A stretch of 64,000 bases of DNA, from NCBI GenBank assembly GCA_010015745.1, contig ML978155.1:1-64000 (forward strand), in the 5' to 3' direction. This DNA is from Setomelanomma holmii. Lineage: Eukaryota; Ascomycota; Dothideomycetes; Pleosporales; Phaeosphaeriaceae. Of this stretch, positions 1-10,799 are shown piece by piece. The notes beneath the pieces were generated by a model. The model had not been told where the DNA came from and did not search any database. It was given only the letters and a program-made list of their open reading frames with translations. The position numbers were made by a program, and so were the translations under genes. Position 1 is the first letter of the stretch. Every line of letters begins with the position of its first letter.

Positions 1-2123
1 TAAGCTTAGGCTACGGACATCTCAGTCCACAACACTTAACACAACAACTACACCACACAATACACCCTTACATCCACTATATCTCCTACTCCCAACTGCT
101 TACAGAATGTGATCCAGACCTTTTCGGTATGGTCGTAAACTATGACATGTTCTGGTGGGAGCAAGATAATGTCACTGACCTCTGCCTTGGCAACTGCTCC
201 GTAGCTGCAGCACTGTGGTACAACAACGTCATGAGCGCATGCGATGGGCAGTGGTTGAATTCTTATGGGAAATGGATTCCCGCTGATTCGGTTGCTGGCC
301 GATATGTGGACGGCATCAACACAGCTTGTCTATCTTCATCGTAAGAATATCGAGCTACCAAGTTTTATATCTTCTGACAAAGTGACGTCCAGACTGGGTG
401 AGAATACTACATGGTGTTTGGTAGAGTCGCAGGACTGGATTGGAGCAGATGTGTATCAAGTGGACTGCGATGCAAACCCATCGGATCCGTCGTGCACTGG
501 TAACGGAACAGGCATCGATCCTGCCAACGAACGGATGGCCAATTTATACTCCAATGATGTGGTAAGTTGTCAAAGCTCCAATCGTCCAAACTTTTGCTTA
601 ATGCTGACGACCAACCATCAGTTATGCGACGATTGCTTCGTGCAAATGCTTTATACTAAAGTCACTTCGGAGTTCCTAGCTGACACTGATCACGCCGACT
701 ATCTCGTAGATCAGTTGCAGGACATTGCGGATGTTTGTAATACTTCGATCCCTGCTATCACCACTCGTGTATCAACCTCTTGGGACTTAGCACCTGCTCC
801 GACGCCAATTAGCACGACAACGACAACCTCTCCAGCGACCACGAGCTGTGCCGCAGGACAAGGCCAGACCTTGAGCTCCGGTACAGGCTGTGACGCCTTG
901 TCTCAGAAGTACGGCATCACAACCGGAGATTTGGAGGCAATCTCACGCAGCGATATTTGCAGTATCTCAACGACATCCTGTTTTCCTTTAGGGTGCTCGC
1001 TACAGAGGATCGCATCCGGCGCTACTTGGTGAGCTCATCACACTGACAAAGACAAGAAGCATGAACGAAGTCGCTAACGCGCGACAGTGACACAATGGCA
1101 AGTAGCCTCAACGTCACCACGGTGCAATTCCAAAATTGGAATCCTAACATCATAGGACTCTGCGATGCGCTCCAAGCCGGGCAGTACGTGTGCAAGTCTC
1201 CTCCGGGCGTGACAGGGACGTACACACTAGCTCCACCACCACTGGGAACAGACGCCGATGCAGGGAATCAGCAACGTGGAGGCTCCGGTAAGTGCGTTTG
1301 TGTCTATTCGCGGAACAAACCCTAATGATGTGTAGGTGGAGTTGTGACTCCAACAACAACCATCCCACCAGGGCCGGCAACGCCGGTAGCAGCACCTGGT
1401 CCAACACTGTCAGGTGTCTCGAACATATGCAATGCCTGGCAGACGCCAGCCTAAGGGCTCGGCTGCGTTGACTTTGCCCTCTTGAACAGCCTCTCATCAG
1501 AAAAGCTGTATGAATGGAATCCAATCCTCGGCCCCAATGGCGAGAACTGCACCACCATGTTCCAATTCAAAGTCTACTACTGTGTTGGCGTCGTCATCGG
1601 GGGCTCATCAGGGAGCGGACCGACAACAATACCGCCGTCCAGCCCGACCATTTCCAGCGCAATCACCGCTCCTGGGCCGACTCAAACTGGCATCACCTCT
1701 TCATGCAACAAATATGCCTTACCCGTTAGTGGGCAGGGCTGCTATGACTTCGCCACCGCGAATAGCATCACCCCCGCACAGCTGTACTCGTGGAACGCCG
1801 TCCTCGGGTCCAACGGCGAGAACTGCGGGAATCAGTTTCAGGCGGGCGAATACTACTGTGTCGGTGTCGGAAGTCAAATATCTTCGAGCAGCACGACTAA
1901 ACAGGTTGTCTCTGCGCCCGGACCGACGCAAAGCGGCATCGTCGCATCGTGTAACGGGTTTGCTAAGCCGCCGGCTGGCACTGGGTGCTATGATTTTGCG
2001 ACGCAGAATGGGATCACGCCGGCGCAATTGTATCAGTGGAATACGGTGCTTGGGCCGAACGGTGAGAATTGCGGGACAGAGTTTTTCGGAGAGGATTACT
2101 ATTGTGTTAAGGTTTCGACGTAG
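1..2123 (+). pseudogene. LysM-domain (CBM50) secreted-type protein, 5' end outside window, in-frame stop
   Basis: This encodes a chitin-binding LysM repeat protein, cut at its 5' end because no ATG lies upstream of the open frame. Inferred introns are 341-392, 562-621, 1029-1087 and 1288-1335, and together they give one continuous protein. The N-terminal part has the Cys/Trp-rich region typical of fungal multi-LysM proteins. Two LysM-like segments follow (about 840-1200), then three tandem copies (about 1410-1600, 1690-1870, 1920-2110) sharing the pattern CN..GC.DFA, LY.WN, GENC and YYCV. The first of the three is interrupted by TAA at 1452-1454, exactly where the sister copies have one residue between P-x and G-x-GC. 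One C-to-T change in CAA would create it. Family members bind chitin or peptidoglycan oligomers and can act as effectors or carbohydrate-binding modules. Without readthrough the product loses all three tandem copies. The alternative is a truncated but functional protein. Confidence 0.8.
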
Positions 2124-2536
2124 AGAGGAGGTAGAGAGTAAAGAGAATGATAGTTTTTGTTATAAGATAAGTTATTCCTAGTAATATATAAGCTTTATAT
2201 TTCTATAACGTACTTAACAAGCGAGTTGGTCAGACAAGCGAGTCGTTCGGAAGACATACTACGCAAAACATCCAAAACAGGACCCAGTCAAGATGGCTGA
2301 TCGGACAAGTAAACCTGTTCTCAGAATCCTATAGTCGTATGTATCAATTCTGGGAAATCATCTGGAATATTATGTCACAGCATACGCTCATGAGGTTGGT
2401 ATGTAAGATTGTCTGCGCTTCTTTGCCCAAGTGAACATTATTGCTGCGAGTCTCGGAATCATTCTGCAGACTAAGCACTCTTCCATGTATCTGGTAGGGT
2501 TACTATGCTTCGCGACATTCCTCTCTAGCGACGCGT
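2124..2536. other. Intergenic, no gene seen
   Basis: This is the convergent gap between the 3' ends of the LysM gene and the O-methyltransferase gene. It contains a short AT-rich stretch near 2130-2215. I see no ORF, repeat or RNA gene. Confidence 0.5.
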
Positions 2537-3246
2537 TTATTTGACCACGGCGAACAAAAACCCATCATAACTCTTGTCGCCAACCGTCTGAATCACTACG
2601 CCTTCGAGCCTGTCGTCGTTCCCGATATTCTCTACAACCTTCCTGGCACCAGCAACTCGTGGATCAGTTGTGTCCTGTGCAAGCTGCCCCTTCCTAACCA
2701 CATTATCCACGATGATGCAAGCTCCTGGCTCACACATCCCAAGCGCAATATCCACGTAGTTCCAGTTGTTCTCCTTATCCGCGTCAACGAAGATGAGCTG
2801 ATACTTCTCCCTCTTTCCACTCTTGACTTCCTCCGCTAGTTGTGGTAACACTTCAATGCCAGGACCTAGGCGCACCTCCACACGATCTTCTACGCCCGCG
2901 TTCTTGATGTTCGAACGCGCTACCTCAGCATGGTGCGGGTCCACCTCCACGCTCGTAACATGTGTATTTGGCGTGGCATTTGCGAGCCAGATAGTCGAAT
3001 AGCCGCCCAGGGTGCCGACTTCGAGCACGTTCTTGGCTCGTATGAGTCGCGCTTGGAGTTGAAGGTATTTGCCTTGCGAGGCCGAGACAGCAATACAGGC
3101 AAGCCTTCTGTCTGAGAATTGGATTGGGCGTGCTCGAGAACGGTAGTGGAAGGGATGGCGTTCGAGGGATGGAGGTGCGAGAGCGCGTAGTCGTCCACAG
3201 CAGACCAGCGCGGGTCCTTCTCGTAGGATTGTCCCTGGTAAGACAT
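2537..3246 (-). pseudogene. SAM-dependent O-methyltransferase (caffeoyl-CoA OMT-like), frameshifted
   Basis: This is a family-3 O-methyltransferase that would transfer methyl from SAM to a small-molecule hydroxyl. The ATG at 3246 opens a typical N-terminus (MSYQG..., then WSAVDDYALSHLHPS). The C-terminal part has the SAM site EVGTLGGYSTIWLA, the acidic strand motif VDADKENNW and the end motif YDGFLFAVVK. The two halves are in different frames. They join near 3095, where the family has GLP-D-IAVS and one base of the D codon appears to be missing. No intron fits: the only GT-AG pair there is about 24 nt apart. The full length of about 236 aa is normal for the family. It could be a pseudogene or an assembly error. 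OMTs of this type often sit in secondary-metabolite clusters, but this one is 14 kb from the PKS. Confidence 0.75.
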
Positions 3247-4071
3247 TATGAATTCAATCTTGAAGTATACTGGAAGTGGTTTGGTCAATGAAGAATATTT
3301 GACAGTCAGTGTGAGCTTGAAGCTTGCTGCTGTGGTTAATCAAGTGTTTTTGGGGAGGTCAGCGAAGCTTTATAGCTAGCTGCTATATCCGCGGACGCGT
3401 AGACATCTTCAGTACTTCAGGTCCCGTGATACGGGTGCCTGACAGGCTGTTCAGTCCGACAAAGAAACTATTGGTTGTCGACGTGGAAGAGGCTTCAGCC
3501 GTTGAGGAGTTGAACTGACGGCATCGCCAGATCAGATAACGAATGTCCGAGGCTAATTGAGATGTCCGCTATCGCCGAGCTCCGCTTGTGAGGCTAGCGT
3601 GACTGGAAAGAGCGACACAAGTTTCCACTCCTTCACGAACCTTGACAAATCCGACGAATGCGCTCACGGACTTACGCTCGACGAGGGCCAGTTACTTGCG
3701 ACTCACAAAAGTTTGAACGCTCTCGCATTGTATACGAAGGCATTGTGCGTTCTATCCGCGGCCGATTGCCATTTGCATCCTTTGCAGCTGCTCTCACCGA
3801 TGCATGACAACTATTTCAAGACAGCAACAGCACTTCCATTGAGACACTTTCGGCAAAGAGGGCTAAAAACCACTGTATTCAAAACAAGTGCTACACAGAT
3901 ATACACAGTAACAAGAATCCTTGGATTTTCTTACACCAAGATCGGAGGACAGCAGTAATCCTGCTGCACAGCTCCGCAAAAAACGAACACACGGGCATCA
4001 GGAAATAACATCATCATACAGCTCGCTTTTCAATCTTGTCAATTCCAGCACGGCTTCGTCATCAAACTTCG
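3247..4071. other. Intergenic, no supported gene
   Basis: This is the upstream region of the O-methyltransferase. A 133-codon open frame (3557-3958, +) has no ATG-supported fungal motif and I do not call it. A TATA-like ctttatag occurs near 3368. Confidence 0.4.
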
Positions 4072-5987
4072 TTACCGTGAAGACGATGGAGTAGCCACCG
4101 GTAACGGCGGTAACTCCTTGTTGATCGCCATTTTCTGCACCGGTCTGCTCGCATGATGCTCATTTACCAGACTTGCGATACACGATCGGCGAATCGTACC
4201 TTGTGACGGCATGGCAGCATCCCATTTGCTCGACATGCTGCTTCTGACACTTCTGATTCGGCATGGCTCGCTAGCTCCTCTTAAGTGGCCGCGGGTGCGC
4301 TTGACTGTCTCTGCGTAGCCAGACAACCGGCCGAAGTCTTCGTTCGATCGAACCTTGCTGGGTACATGGGACAGAACACTGTTCATGTTTCTTCGATGGC
4401 TTTGCCCGTTTGTTGTCGAGCCCTTTCTGGGTTCGTGCATAGCTTTGAGGATGTGTGCGGGTACTGTGCTGGTCGATGTGGTTTCCTTCTGGCTGTATTG
4501 GAGAACTTCCTCATCGATACTGCTTTTGATCGTTTCCTAGCCACATCCGGGCTCTTGACTGACTCCTTTAACACACCAGCGGCTGATCTAGACAGGTCGA
4601 GGCGAAGGTTCAAAATATTTCTCGATCTTCGAACTTTCTCTCCAACGTCGTGCGGTGTGGTCCTACTCGCTCTCCTCAAAAGTCGCAGAGGGTTTCTCTC
4701 GGGGATAGGGGGAGGCGGTGAGATTTCCATCCTGACGACCAAGGGTTTGATAGGTTTTGTCCACCACGCAGCTGCCTCTCCGGCTGCTTCTAGGCCTGTA
4801 TCCGAGTAGATGGACGACCCCCAAGAGAACCTCGATCGATACGCATCATCGAACTCTGCTGCTGCATTCTTGTCGGATGCTGTCGGAAAGCCATGCGATC
4901 CGAGTTGGTTGTCAACGCTGTAGAAGCTGCCGAATCGATTGTTGAGTTCCATTGGTTGTACACCGAAGGCTTCCAGGGACAGTAATGGTGCTTGCAGCTC
5001 TTCTGCGAAGCTCTTGCCGCTTTCCGAGTCGCTGTTCAACTCAGGTGTCGACTCATACCAGCGCGTCAGCGCTGCGATGTTTCCCATGGATGCATCATTT
5101 GACAGCGTGGCTACGAGCTCTCCATTGCGCCCGCTATCTTCGTCTTGAAGCGCAACATACATCTCGTGGTCGTCGATGCATCGGTCTGTCGAATCAAGCA
5201 CTTCGTCTTGACTGATCCGGTTGCCAGTATGCAGCCCTTCGAGCTCGTGTTCGATATGCGTCGCCATATTTGTATTCTTGGCCATCATTTTGTTCTTTGT
5301 AGTATGCCTCTGGAATCGCTTTCGAAACTCATCTCTTTCGTCAGTTGGGCCAATCGCCAGAGCATGAGTATTTCGGTGCTTATGCTGATCGTCCGGGTAT
5401 GCTGCACAGTGGCGTAACGCAACGTTGGTTTCACAAGTCCGTAGCTCGTTGACGTCGCCGCACCTGCCGCTCGCCTGCGCAACCTCAGTCTGATGTGCAT
5501 GACTTGCGATATTAGCATCGTGATCCTGGGTTGTCGCAGCGTGCAATTGGGGCCCAGGGTCCGTTTCGGTGCCGGCGCGTCTTGGCTGACGTCCATCACC
5601 AAACAACCCTGAAGCCTGCTCGCTCGCAACCTCCAAGGACTTTGTGTATACGCTGTCATCCGGCGCAGTCGCATGCGCCGCGATGTTCGCCTCGCGCATG
5701 CCCTCTCGAGATGCTTGTTCAGGTTGCCTGGCTCTTTTGGCTCCTCGCAATCATCTCAGCACGCGTGCGAACCCATCCTTGACCGAGGATGCGCTATCCT
5801 TGGGCTGCAAAACAGCGCCCTGATAGACAATCATGGATCTGGACCGAGTTCTACTATCATCGCATTCAATGCTCTTCTCGTTTCCAGGCAATCGCTGCTC
5901 TGAGCAGCTACGACATCGCACCGGCGAGTAGACCTGCTGGCCATCGCCAGATCGAGAGGATGCTTCGAGCGATATGGGAACGCACAT
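4072..5987 (-). pseudogene. Unrecognised low-complexity protein gene, apparently broken
   Basis: I do not recognise the family. An ATG at 5987 opens a frame that meets TGA at 5751-5753 and then stays open to 4383. A further open segment in another frame (down to 4072) ends in a Pro-rich tail, KELPPLPVATP, of a kind common in fungal disordered proteins. The product would be hydrophilic, rich in D, E, S, T, R and A, with no membrane segment. Near the N-terminus there is an internal duplication: two blocks with ANIA.HA and then EVA..QASG..GD, about 60 residues apart. The TGA could come from CGA by one transition. The switch between frames near 4400 could be an indel or an unseen intron. Whether this was ever a functional gene is uncertain. 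Confidence 0.35.
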
Positions 5988-6384
5988 TACGCGATCTGGA
6001 CTATGCGTTCGTGAGACCTCTATCAGTTCGTCGGAATGACCACAAAGGTGAACTCAGCGAAAGACGTATGCATATGCTGATAAATGTTGTCATGTGGCGA
6101 TGATGTTTCAAGATTGATCTTTGCGGCGACCACGCTGCTCATACTGAGGACTGTGGCTGCATGCGCGAAGAAATCCAGGTGTACATGGAGTCATATCTTA
6201 AGTGTATCAATGTTCCGTTCATCACCCCCTCCTAGTCATTGCGCCGTTCGTTTGACACATCGCCAACATAGTAGAATGAACAACCCCATTATTGCAATCC
6301 CCCAGAAAACCACGCCTTGTTGTTGATAAAGGTCGCACACATTGTCGGCCCGAACAACATCAAACACGCCGCCCAGCCTACGCC
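5988..6384. other. Intergenic, mostly empty
   Basis: No supported gene. On the minus strand a hydrophobic segment (GVVFWGIAIMGLFILLCW, about 6255-6310) is readable but has no clear start or exon partner. It may be a remnant or a chance ORF. Confidence 0.3.
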
Positions 6385-6636
6385 TCAATGATCCACCATC
6401 TCGACATCGCCACCCACTGTGCCTGCCTTCTTCGAAGTTGTGCCTCCGGCCATGTCCATCTTTGACATGCCATCTGCCATCTCGCGATCCTTCCACTGTA
6501 GAAGCACGGGGATTCGTGCCTCGATCTTGGGTTGGTCGTGCAACCTTTCTTGCCTCAGAGTCGTGTTGGCATCATTGCGCGCCGCGTGTATCGTCTTGGT
6601 GTCTGCGCCGCATTTGTTGTCGGCTTGGCTGGGCAT
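6385..6636 (-). CDS. Possible 83-aa hypothetical protein
   Basis: This ATG-started short frame (start 6636, stop at 6385) encodes a hydrophilic peptide with Met/Gly-rich patches (MADGMSKMDMAGG) and a tail GGDVEMVDH. I recognise no domain. The next frame downstream carries a membrane-like segment, so a spliced or frameshifted small membrane protein is possible. It could equally be a chance ORF. Confidence 0.2.
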   Translation of the reverse strand: MPSQADNKCGADTKTIHAARNDANTTLRQERLHDQPKIEARIPVLLQWKDREMADGMSKMDMAGGTTSKKAGTVGGDVEMVDH

Positions 6637-6954
6637 TGAAAAGGCCGGACTAAGGTGGAAATGGGAACCGTGAGCTTCGAAAGATCAGTCACAGTGTGTG
6701 GTGAGGTGTTAATCTTTGTTCGATAAGTGCTCTGACTGTCTGTACAAGTCGAGTTGAACGTTGTGGGCGGCGTGACTCGGTGCCTAGATTCAAGCGCTGT
6801 ACTGCAGAAAGTAAGCATTGCGGAAAGTGAACTCATAGCAAACATCACCTGTTTGCGCCTGGAAATCGCGTTGCTCGTGAATTTTCTCCTCACTACTGTC
6901 ACCTTCCAGTGAATCGCGTGCCTCACCCTGCGCCTTTCTTCCTCGCCTGTTAGT

Positions 6955-7179
6955 ATTATCCAAAGCATCTCTCCTTCCTCTCTGCCTGCATTTCCCGTTT
7001 GACCTCCGCATAACTACAGTCAGGACATAGGCCGTGTATCTTATACTTCTGTCGATTTCCGCGGTTGGACATTCGGTATGCCGCATGTATAGCCTAGCAT
7101 AGCAGATGTCGGGAGGCATGTCGGGATCGATCCACTTGTGGCTGTAGCCCAGGAAGAAGGAGTAGTATGTTATGCACAT
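6955..7179 (-). pseudogene. Small Cys-rich protein, frameshifted paralogue of 7817-8023
   Basis: The ATG at 7179 opens MCITYYSFFLGYSHKW..., which continues through an HTECPTAEID segment. A one-base frame change near 7048-7052 is then needed to reach KYKIHGLCPDCSYAEVK, and the frame ends at TAA 6955-6957. Read this way, the product (about 75 aa) has the same layout as the neighbour at 7817-8023: MC at the N-terminus, Tyr, then H-[K]W-I, a central Cys, a CP pair and a final G-[LM]-C-x2-C. Such Cys/His spacing suggests a small metal-binding fold, but I know no function. Without the shift, the frame runs on to 6790 with an unrelated tail. It could be a pseudogene or an assembly indel. Confidence 0.5.
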
Positions 7180-7816
7180 GGGAATGGTAGTGGCAGCGCG
7201 TTTTTGATGGTCGTTGCGAAGTTGTAGGCTGTCTTGTAATCGAGCGCTGGTAAAGTATTTGTTGAATGCAAACATTGTTGCTTTGCTGCCTACACGCGAC
7301 CTCACACTTGTTTGTGTGACGGGCGCATACCTTGTGTTGCCTGGCAAGTGGTTCAGAAAATTCGCGTGCGCTATTCATTGTTAACCATACCACGGATTGA
7401 TCGCTGCCGAGACCATGATTGAAACCGTATTTGATGTATCAGACTATCGTATTAGAGCTTATGATAGATTTACAAAAGGTAGTAGAAGCAGAAAGACTGG
7501 GGTATATAGTGCCTGCCCAAACGCCGTACCTGTACACGCCGGATTTCAGATCTTACAATCCACCTTTCGGTCTGTGTCGCTTGCTAAAGCCCTCCTCTTC
7601 TGTGAATCAATGCCAAACATGTCGCCGTTCCTCGGTCAAAGCAACGTGTTATGTGTGGACGTTCCGCTTTTCCTCTCTTCAGCTCTTCCAAGCTCAATGT
7701 TCGCGGCCAATAATACATCGTCTCTGCTATCTTGTCGAACCCCCATTTTCCCACTATCTTTGTTCTTCCCATCGATTGAAATTTGGGCAATCTCAAAAGT
7801 TCTACCACGAAGCCAT
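7180..7816. other. Intergenic, no supported gene
   Basis: This gap separates the two small Cys-rich genes. Open frames on both strands (for example 7397-7948, +) lack recognisable motifs and overlap each other. I see no repeat. Confidence 0.4.
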
Positions 7817-8023
7817 CTATTTCACAACTTTCTTCCACAGGCAGCCATTACACATGCCCTGGCTGCGATTGACTACTTTGTGCTCTCTTTGCGTCTCTGG
7901 ACATGGGTGACCCAACCGCAGCTTCTCAGCCTCATCGCAAATGCGTAATATCGGCCCGTTATTAGTTTGCGGCTGGGGTATCCAGTGATTGCATACGTGA
8001 ATGGTGTATATTATGTAACACAT
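7817..8023 (-). CDS. Small Cys-rich protein (68 aa), putative metal-binding
   Basis: The ATG at 8023 gives MCYIIYTIHVCNHWIPQ..., then RICDEAEKLRLGHPCPET, and the terminal G-M-C-N-G-C. It has seven Cys and several His in 68 residues and no signal peptide. I have seen this general type (MC..Y...C.HW, then CP and a terminal C-x2-C) as short unnamed fungal proteins. No activity is established. It matches the frameshifted gene at 6955-7179 in motif order and orientation, so the two look like a diverged tandem pair. A longer in-frame upstream extension exists without motif support, so I start at this Met. Confidence 0.5.
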   Translation of the reverse strand: MCYIIYTIHVCNHWIPQPQTNNGPILRICDEAEKLRLGHPCPETQREHKVVNRSQGMCNGCLWKKVVK

Positions 8024-9794
8024 GGTCGAGTTAGCCGGGTTGCGATTGAGATTCGATGTTGCTGATGCTCCTGTCGGTGTGACGTAAGGAGGCGTTCGCG
8101 GTTTCGTATTTGCAGCAATAGCGTGAAGTTGGAACTTGGCTGGATTAATTGTCGTTTGAATCACGATTTGCCTCGACTTCCCGTCCTGGCTACTGGTGTT
8201 GTGATTGTTGCGCCGTCGCAAATCCTTAGTCGTCAACACTTCGAAGTAATGGCCTGTTCTAATCGACTCTTCCTTCATGTATCACCGCCAAACACCCGTC
8301 TCTTTCGCCGCGCAAATCCGTCAGGTTGCGTTAGAGCATGCCCATGCGCTTTGCAAAGCCGCCTCCAATCTAATGACGCTTGCAGAATTTCTCGTAGTCG
8401 GTATCAGATTGGTATGGTGGGAGGGGACGGAACTGCGATGCAGGTTTGGGAGAAGGACAACCGGAGCGAAATCAAGAAAAGAAGGAGCAAAGACGAGGAA
8501 ATGAGAAGGGAGGAGAAGAACCCAAAGGCAACAACCCACCTTCCTAGAAACTCTGTCGTAGTAATTATTTCTCGTTCCGCAAAAAGCAAAGGCAGCACAG
8601 GAACGCAACCTTCCCCTTGTTGCACATGGCCCTCCTGAAATCCCACCCTTACTCGCCGCCTCCACCTCCCTTCGTCATAACTTTCGCGTAAGATTTCACA
8701 ACGGAGAAGGGAGTTGGCAATCAAGGGATAAGCAGTTCTCCAGAGCCTGTGCGCGACGGCAACGTTGCGATACCGACACCATGGCACTCAAGAGCTGAGG
8801 CCAGCATGCAGCGTCATGAATCTCAACCACGCCCACCTTTTGCTTCATGCCCGCGGACAACAACTGCATGCGGCTGGCTGCGGTATCACACGCCGCGCTG
8901 CTGGCTCTCAGGAAACCTAGTGGCGTGGGAGTCGGGACGATGGAACGTGGGGATAGCTGCGCCGGTAAGGGATGCCGAAGGATCGGCGCTATCCTCTCTG
9001 GGAATCGCAATGCCAGTCTCCAACGAGTCGGAATGCTACATCTACAACTCAGCAGCTTCCACATCGGCAAATGCGCGCCCTCCAAAAGAAGCTGACCTCC
9101 CCGTCGACATCTCCATGGCCTCAGCAGATACGACAAACGGGCGAATGCGAATGACACTCGGAAAGAGGACGGACGGCACACCTGCGCGCCTCATTCTGCA
9201 CGCGAGATCACCCAAGCTTCAACATGGTACGCCCAAGGACATGAAGGACGACTCTCGCATTCAAGGTGGACCTCGATCCGAGAAAACGAGATGAATGAAC
9301 ATTACCACCGGACCTGGGCTTCTCGGTACCAACCACGTCTCTCCAAAATTCACATCAGCGTCCTCGTCCATTGTATGCAAGGCTTGTTCTCATGGATCGC
9401 GCAGCCTTATGAAATCTTGTGTCGCCATAGACGAATTGTGAAGCTTGGAACCGGAGACGACTCCGACGGCACACGCTTCGCACGATCCCATTGATTTCCT
9501 ACGAGTGTCCCTGCGTGCAACTACTCCAGGATCGGATATAACTTTTGTTGCCGGTTCCTGACGTGGGTATGGCATCAAGTCACAGCATTAGCACTCAAGT
9601 GTTCCAAATGTTTCCAAAGACCAATTGAAGCTGATGGATTTTATTCTATTTAAGATGACGTAGGTATGACTATACTACGGTGGACGACGCGGAAGTCATT
9701 GAAACTACCGTCCTGGGTAAGAAAGACGCCGGTGATCATGAAGCGTGGGGTCGATGGAATCGCCTGACACAGGTTCACAACGTAGTCGATCATC
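8024..9794. other. Long intergenic stretch with one hairpin repeat
   Basis: I see no gene I can support. Several overlapping ORFs (for example 8749-9294, +) have no recognisable motifs. The only structured element I see is the 50-bp repeat at 8945-8994. Confidence 0.4.
8945..8994 (+). repeat. 50-bp dispersed hairpin repeat, copy A
   Basis: It aligns without gaps to 10891-10940, with about 40 of 50 positions identical. The core CGGTAAGGGATGCCGA is exact. A stem GCCGA (8974-8978) pairs with TCGGC (8983-8987) around a four-base loop, AGGA. It has the same orientation as copy B. Confidence 0.7.
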
Positions 9795-10799
9795 ATGAGC
9801 TCAACCGAAATCCCTAAGACCGGCACGCGTACAAAGCTGTGCTCCTCCATCGACAAGTTCCTCAGAGATCATGATATTCTCCACCTAGGCGGCGACGAAG
9901 ACTTCCACGCCGAGCGCCGAAAACACCTCGAGGTCTTCGGCATCCACGACATCCCCAAGGACCAGCTCAACTCCATCGGCGATGTAGAGTTCACCGCCAT
10001 CCGCGGTCCGCATGGCACCATCCCAGTGCGCGTCTTCTATCCCTCCAGCGGCTCCGCAGCTCGCCAGAAAGGAGAATCCGAAGCTCTCATCTACTCCCAC
10101 GGCGGCGGCTACACTGTCGGCAGCGTGGACGAATTCGAAAACGGTTTACGCCTACTCGCTAAATCCAGCGGCGTCCAAGTCTACGGCACCGATTACCGCC
10201 TCGCGCCAGAATTCAAGTTCCCGACCCAACTCGACTAGTACAGCGCCATCATCGACTGGCTCCAAGGTCCCGGCGGCAAAGAGTGAGGCGTGCATCCCGA
10301 CCGCGTCGCTGATGGCGGCGACTCGGCGGGCGGGAATATGATAGCTGCGATTGCGCTGCGACGTCGCGACGAGGGCAAGAAGAATCTCGCTGCGCAGATG
10401 TTGCTGTATCCTGAGGCCAGACTGCCATTTGACACGTCTGCCGCAAGCGTGAATAATTCGGGATATTACCTTGAATGTAATGGCATTTTCAGCTTTGCGG
10501 ACCATTACTTACCCCGCGGTACGCCACCAGGGTACCAGTATATTAGTCCGGGGACGCAGTCGCTGGAGTACTTGAAGGGCGTGCCGCCAGCGGGTGTGTA
10601 CACGAGTGGATTTGATCCGTTGAGGGATGTCGGTGTTGAGTATGCGCATAAGTTGTAGAAGGCTGGGAATCAGGTTGAGTGGCGGCATTATGAGGATATG
10701 ACGCATGGATGGTTGCAGATGACGGCGTGGAGTGGGGAGAGTGTGGGTGCTGTGAAGGATGTTGCGGAGGATTTGAAGAGATTGTTGTATAAGTCGTGA
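9795..10799 (+). pseudogene. HSL-type esterase/lipase (alpha/beta hydrolase fold-3) with three nonsense codons
   Basis: A single reading frame from ATG 9795 to TGA 10797-10799 (about 335 codons) encodes a complete alpha/beta hydrolase of the hormone-sensitive lipase group. It has the oxyanion motif HGGGY, the nucleophile motif GDSAGGN, the acid in FDPLRD and the catalytic His in MTHGW. Stops interrupt it at 10236-10238 (TAG), 10284-10286 (TGA) and 10656-10658 (TAG), with no indel. Each can arise by one C-to-T change (from CAG, CGA and CAG). All catalytic residues are still present, so inactivation looks recent. An intron cannot skip the stops without removing active-site sequence. The intact enzyme would hydrolyse short acyl esters. 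The next gene, on the other strand, is another alpha/beta hydrolase, but it is much longer and not a close copy. Confidence 0.85.
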
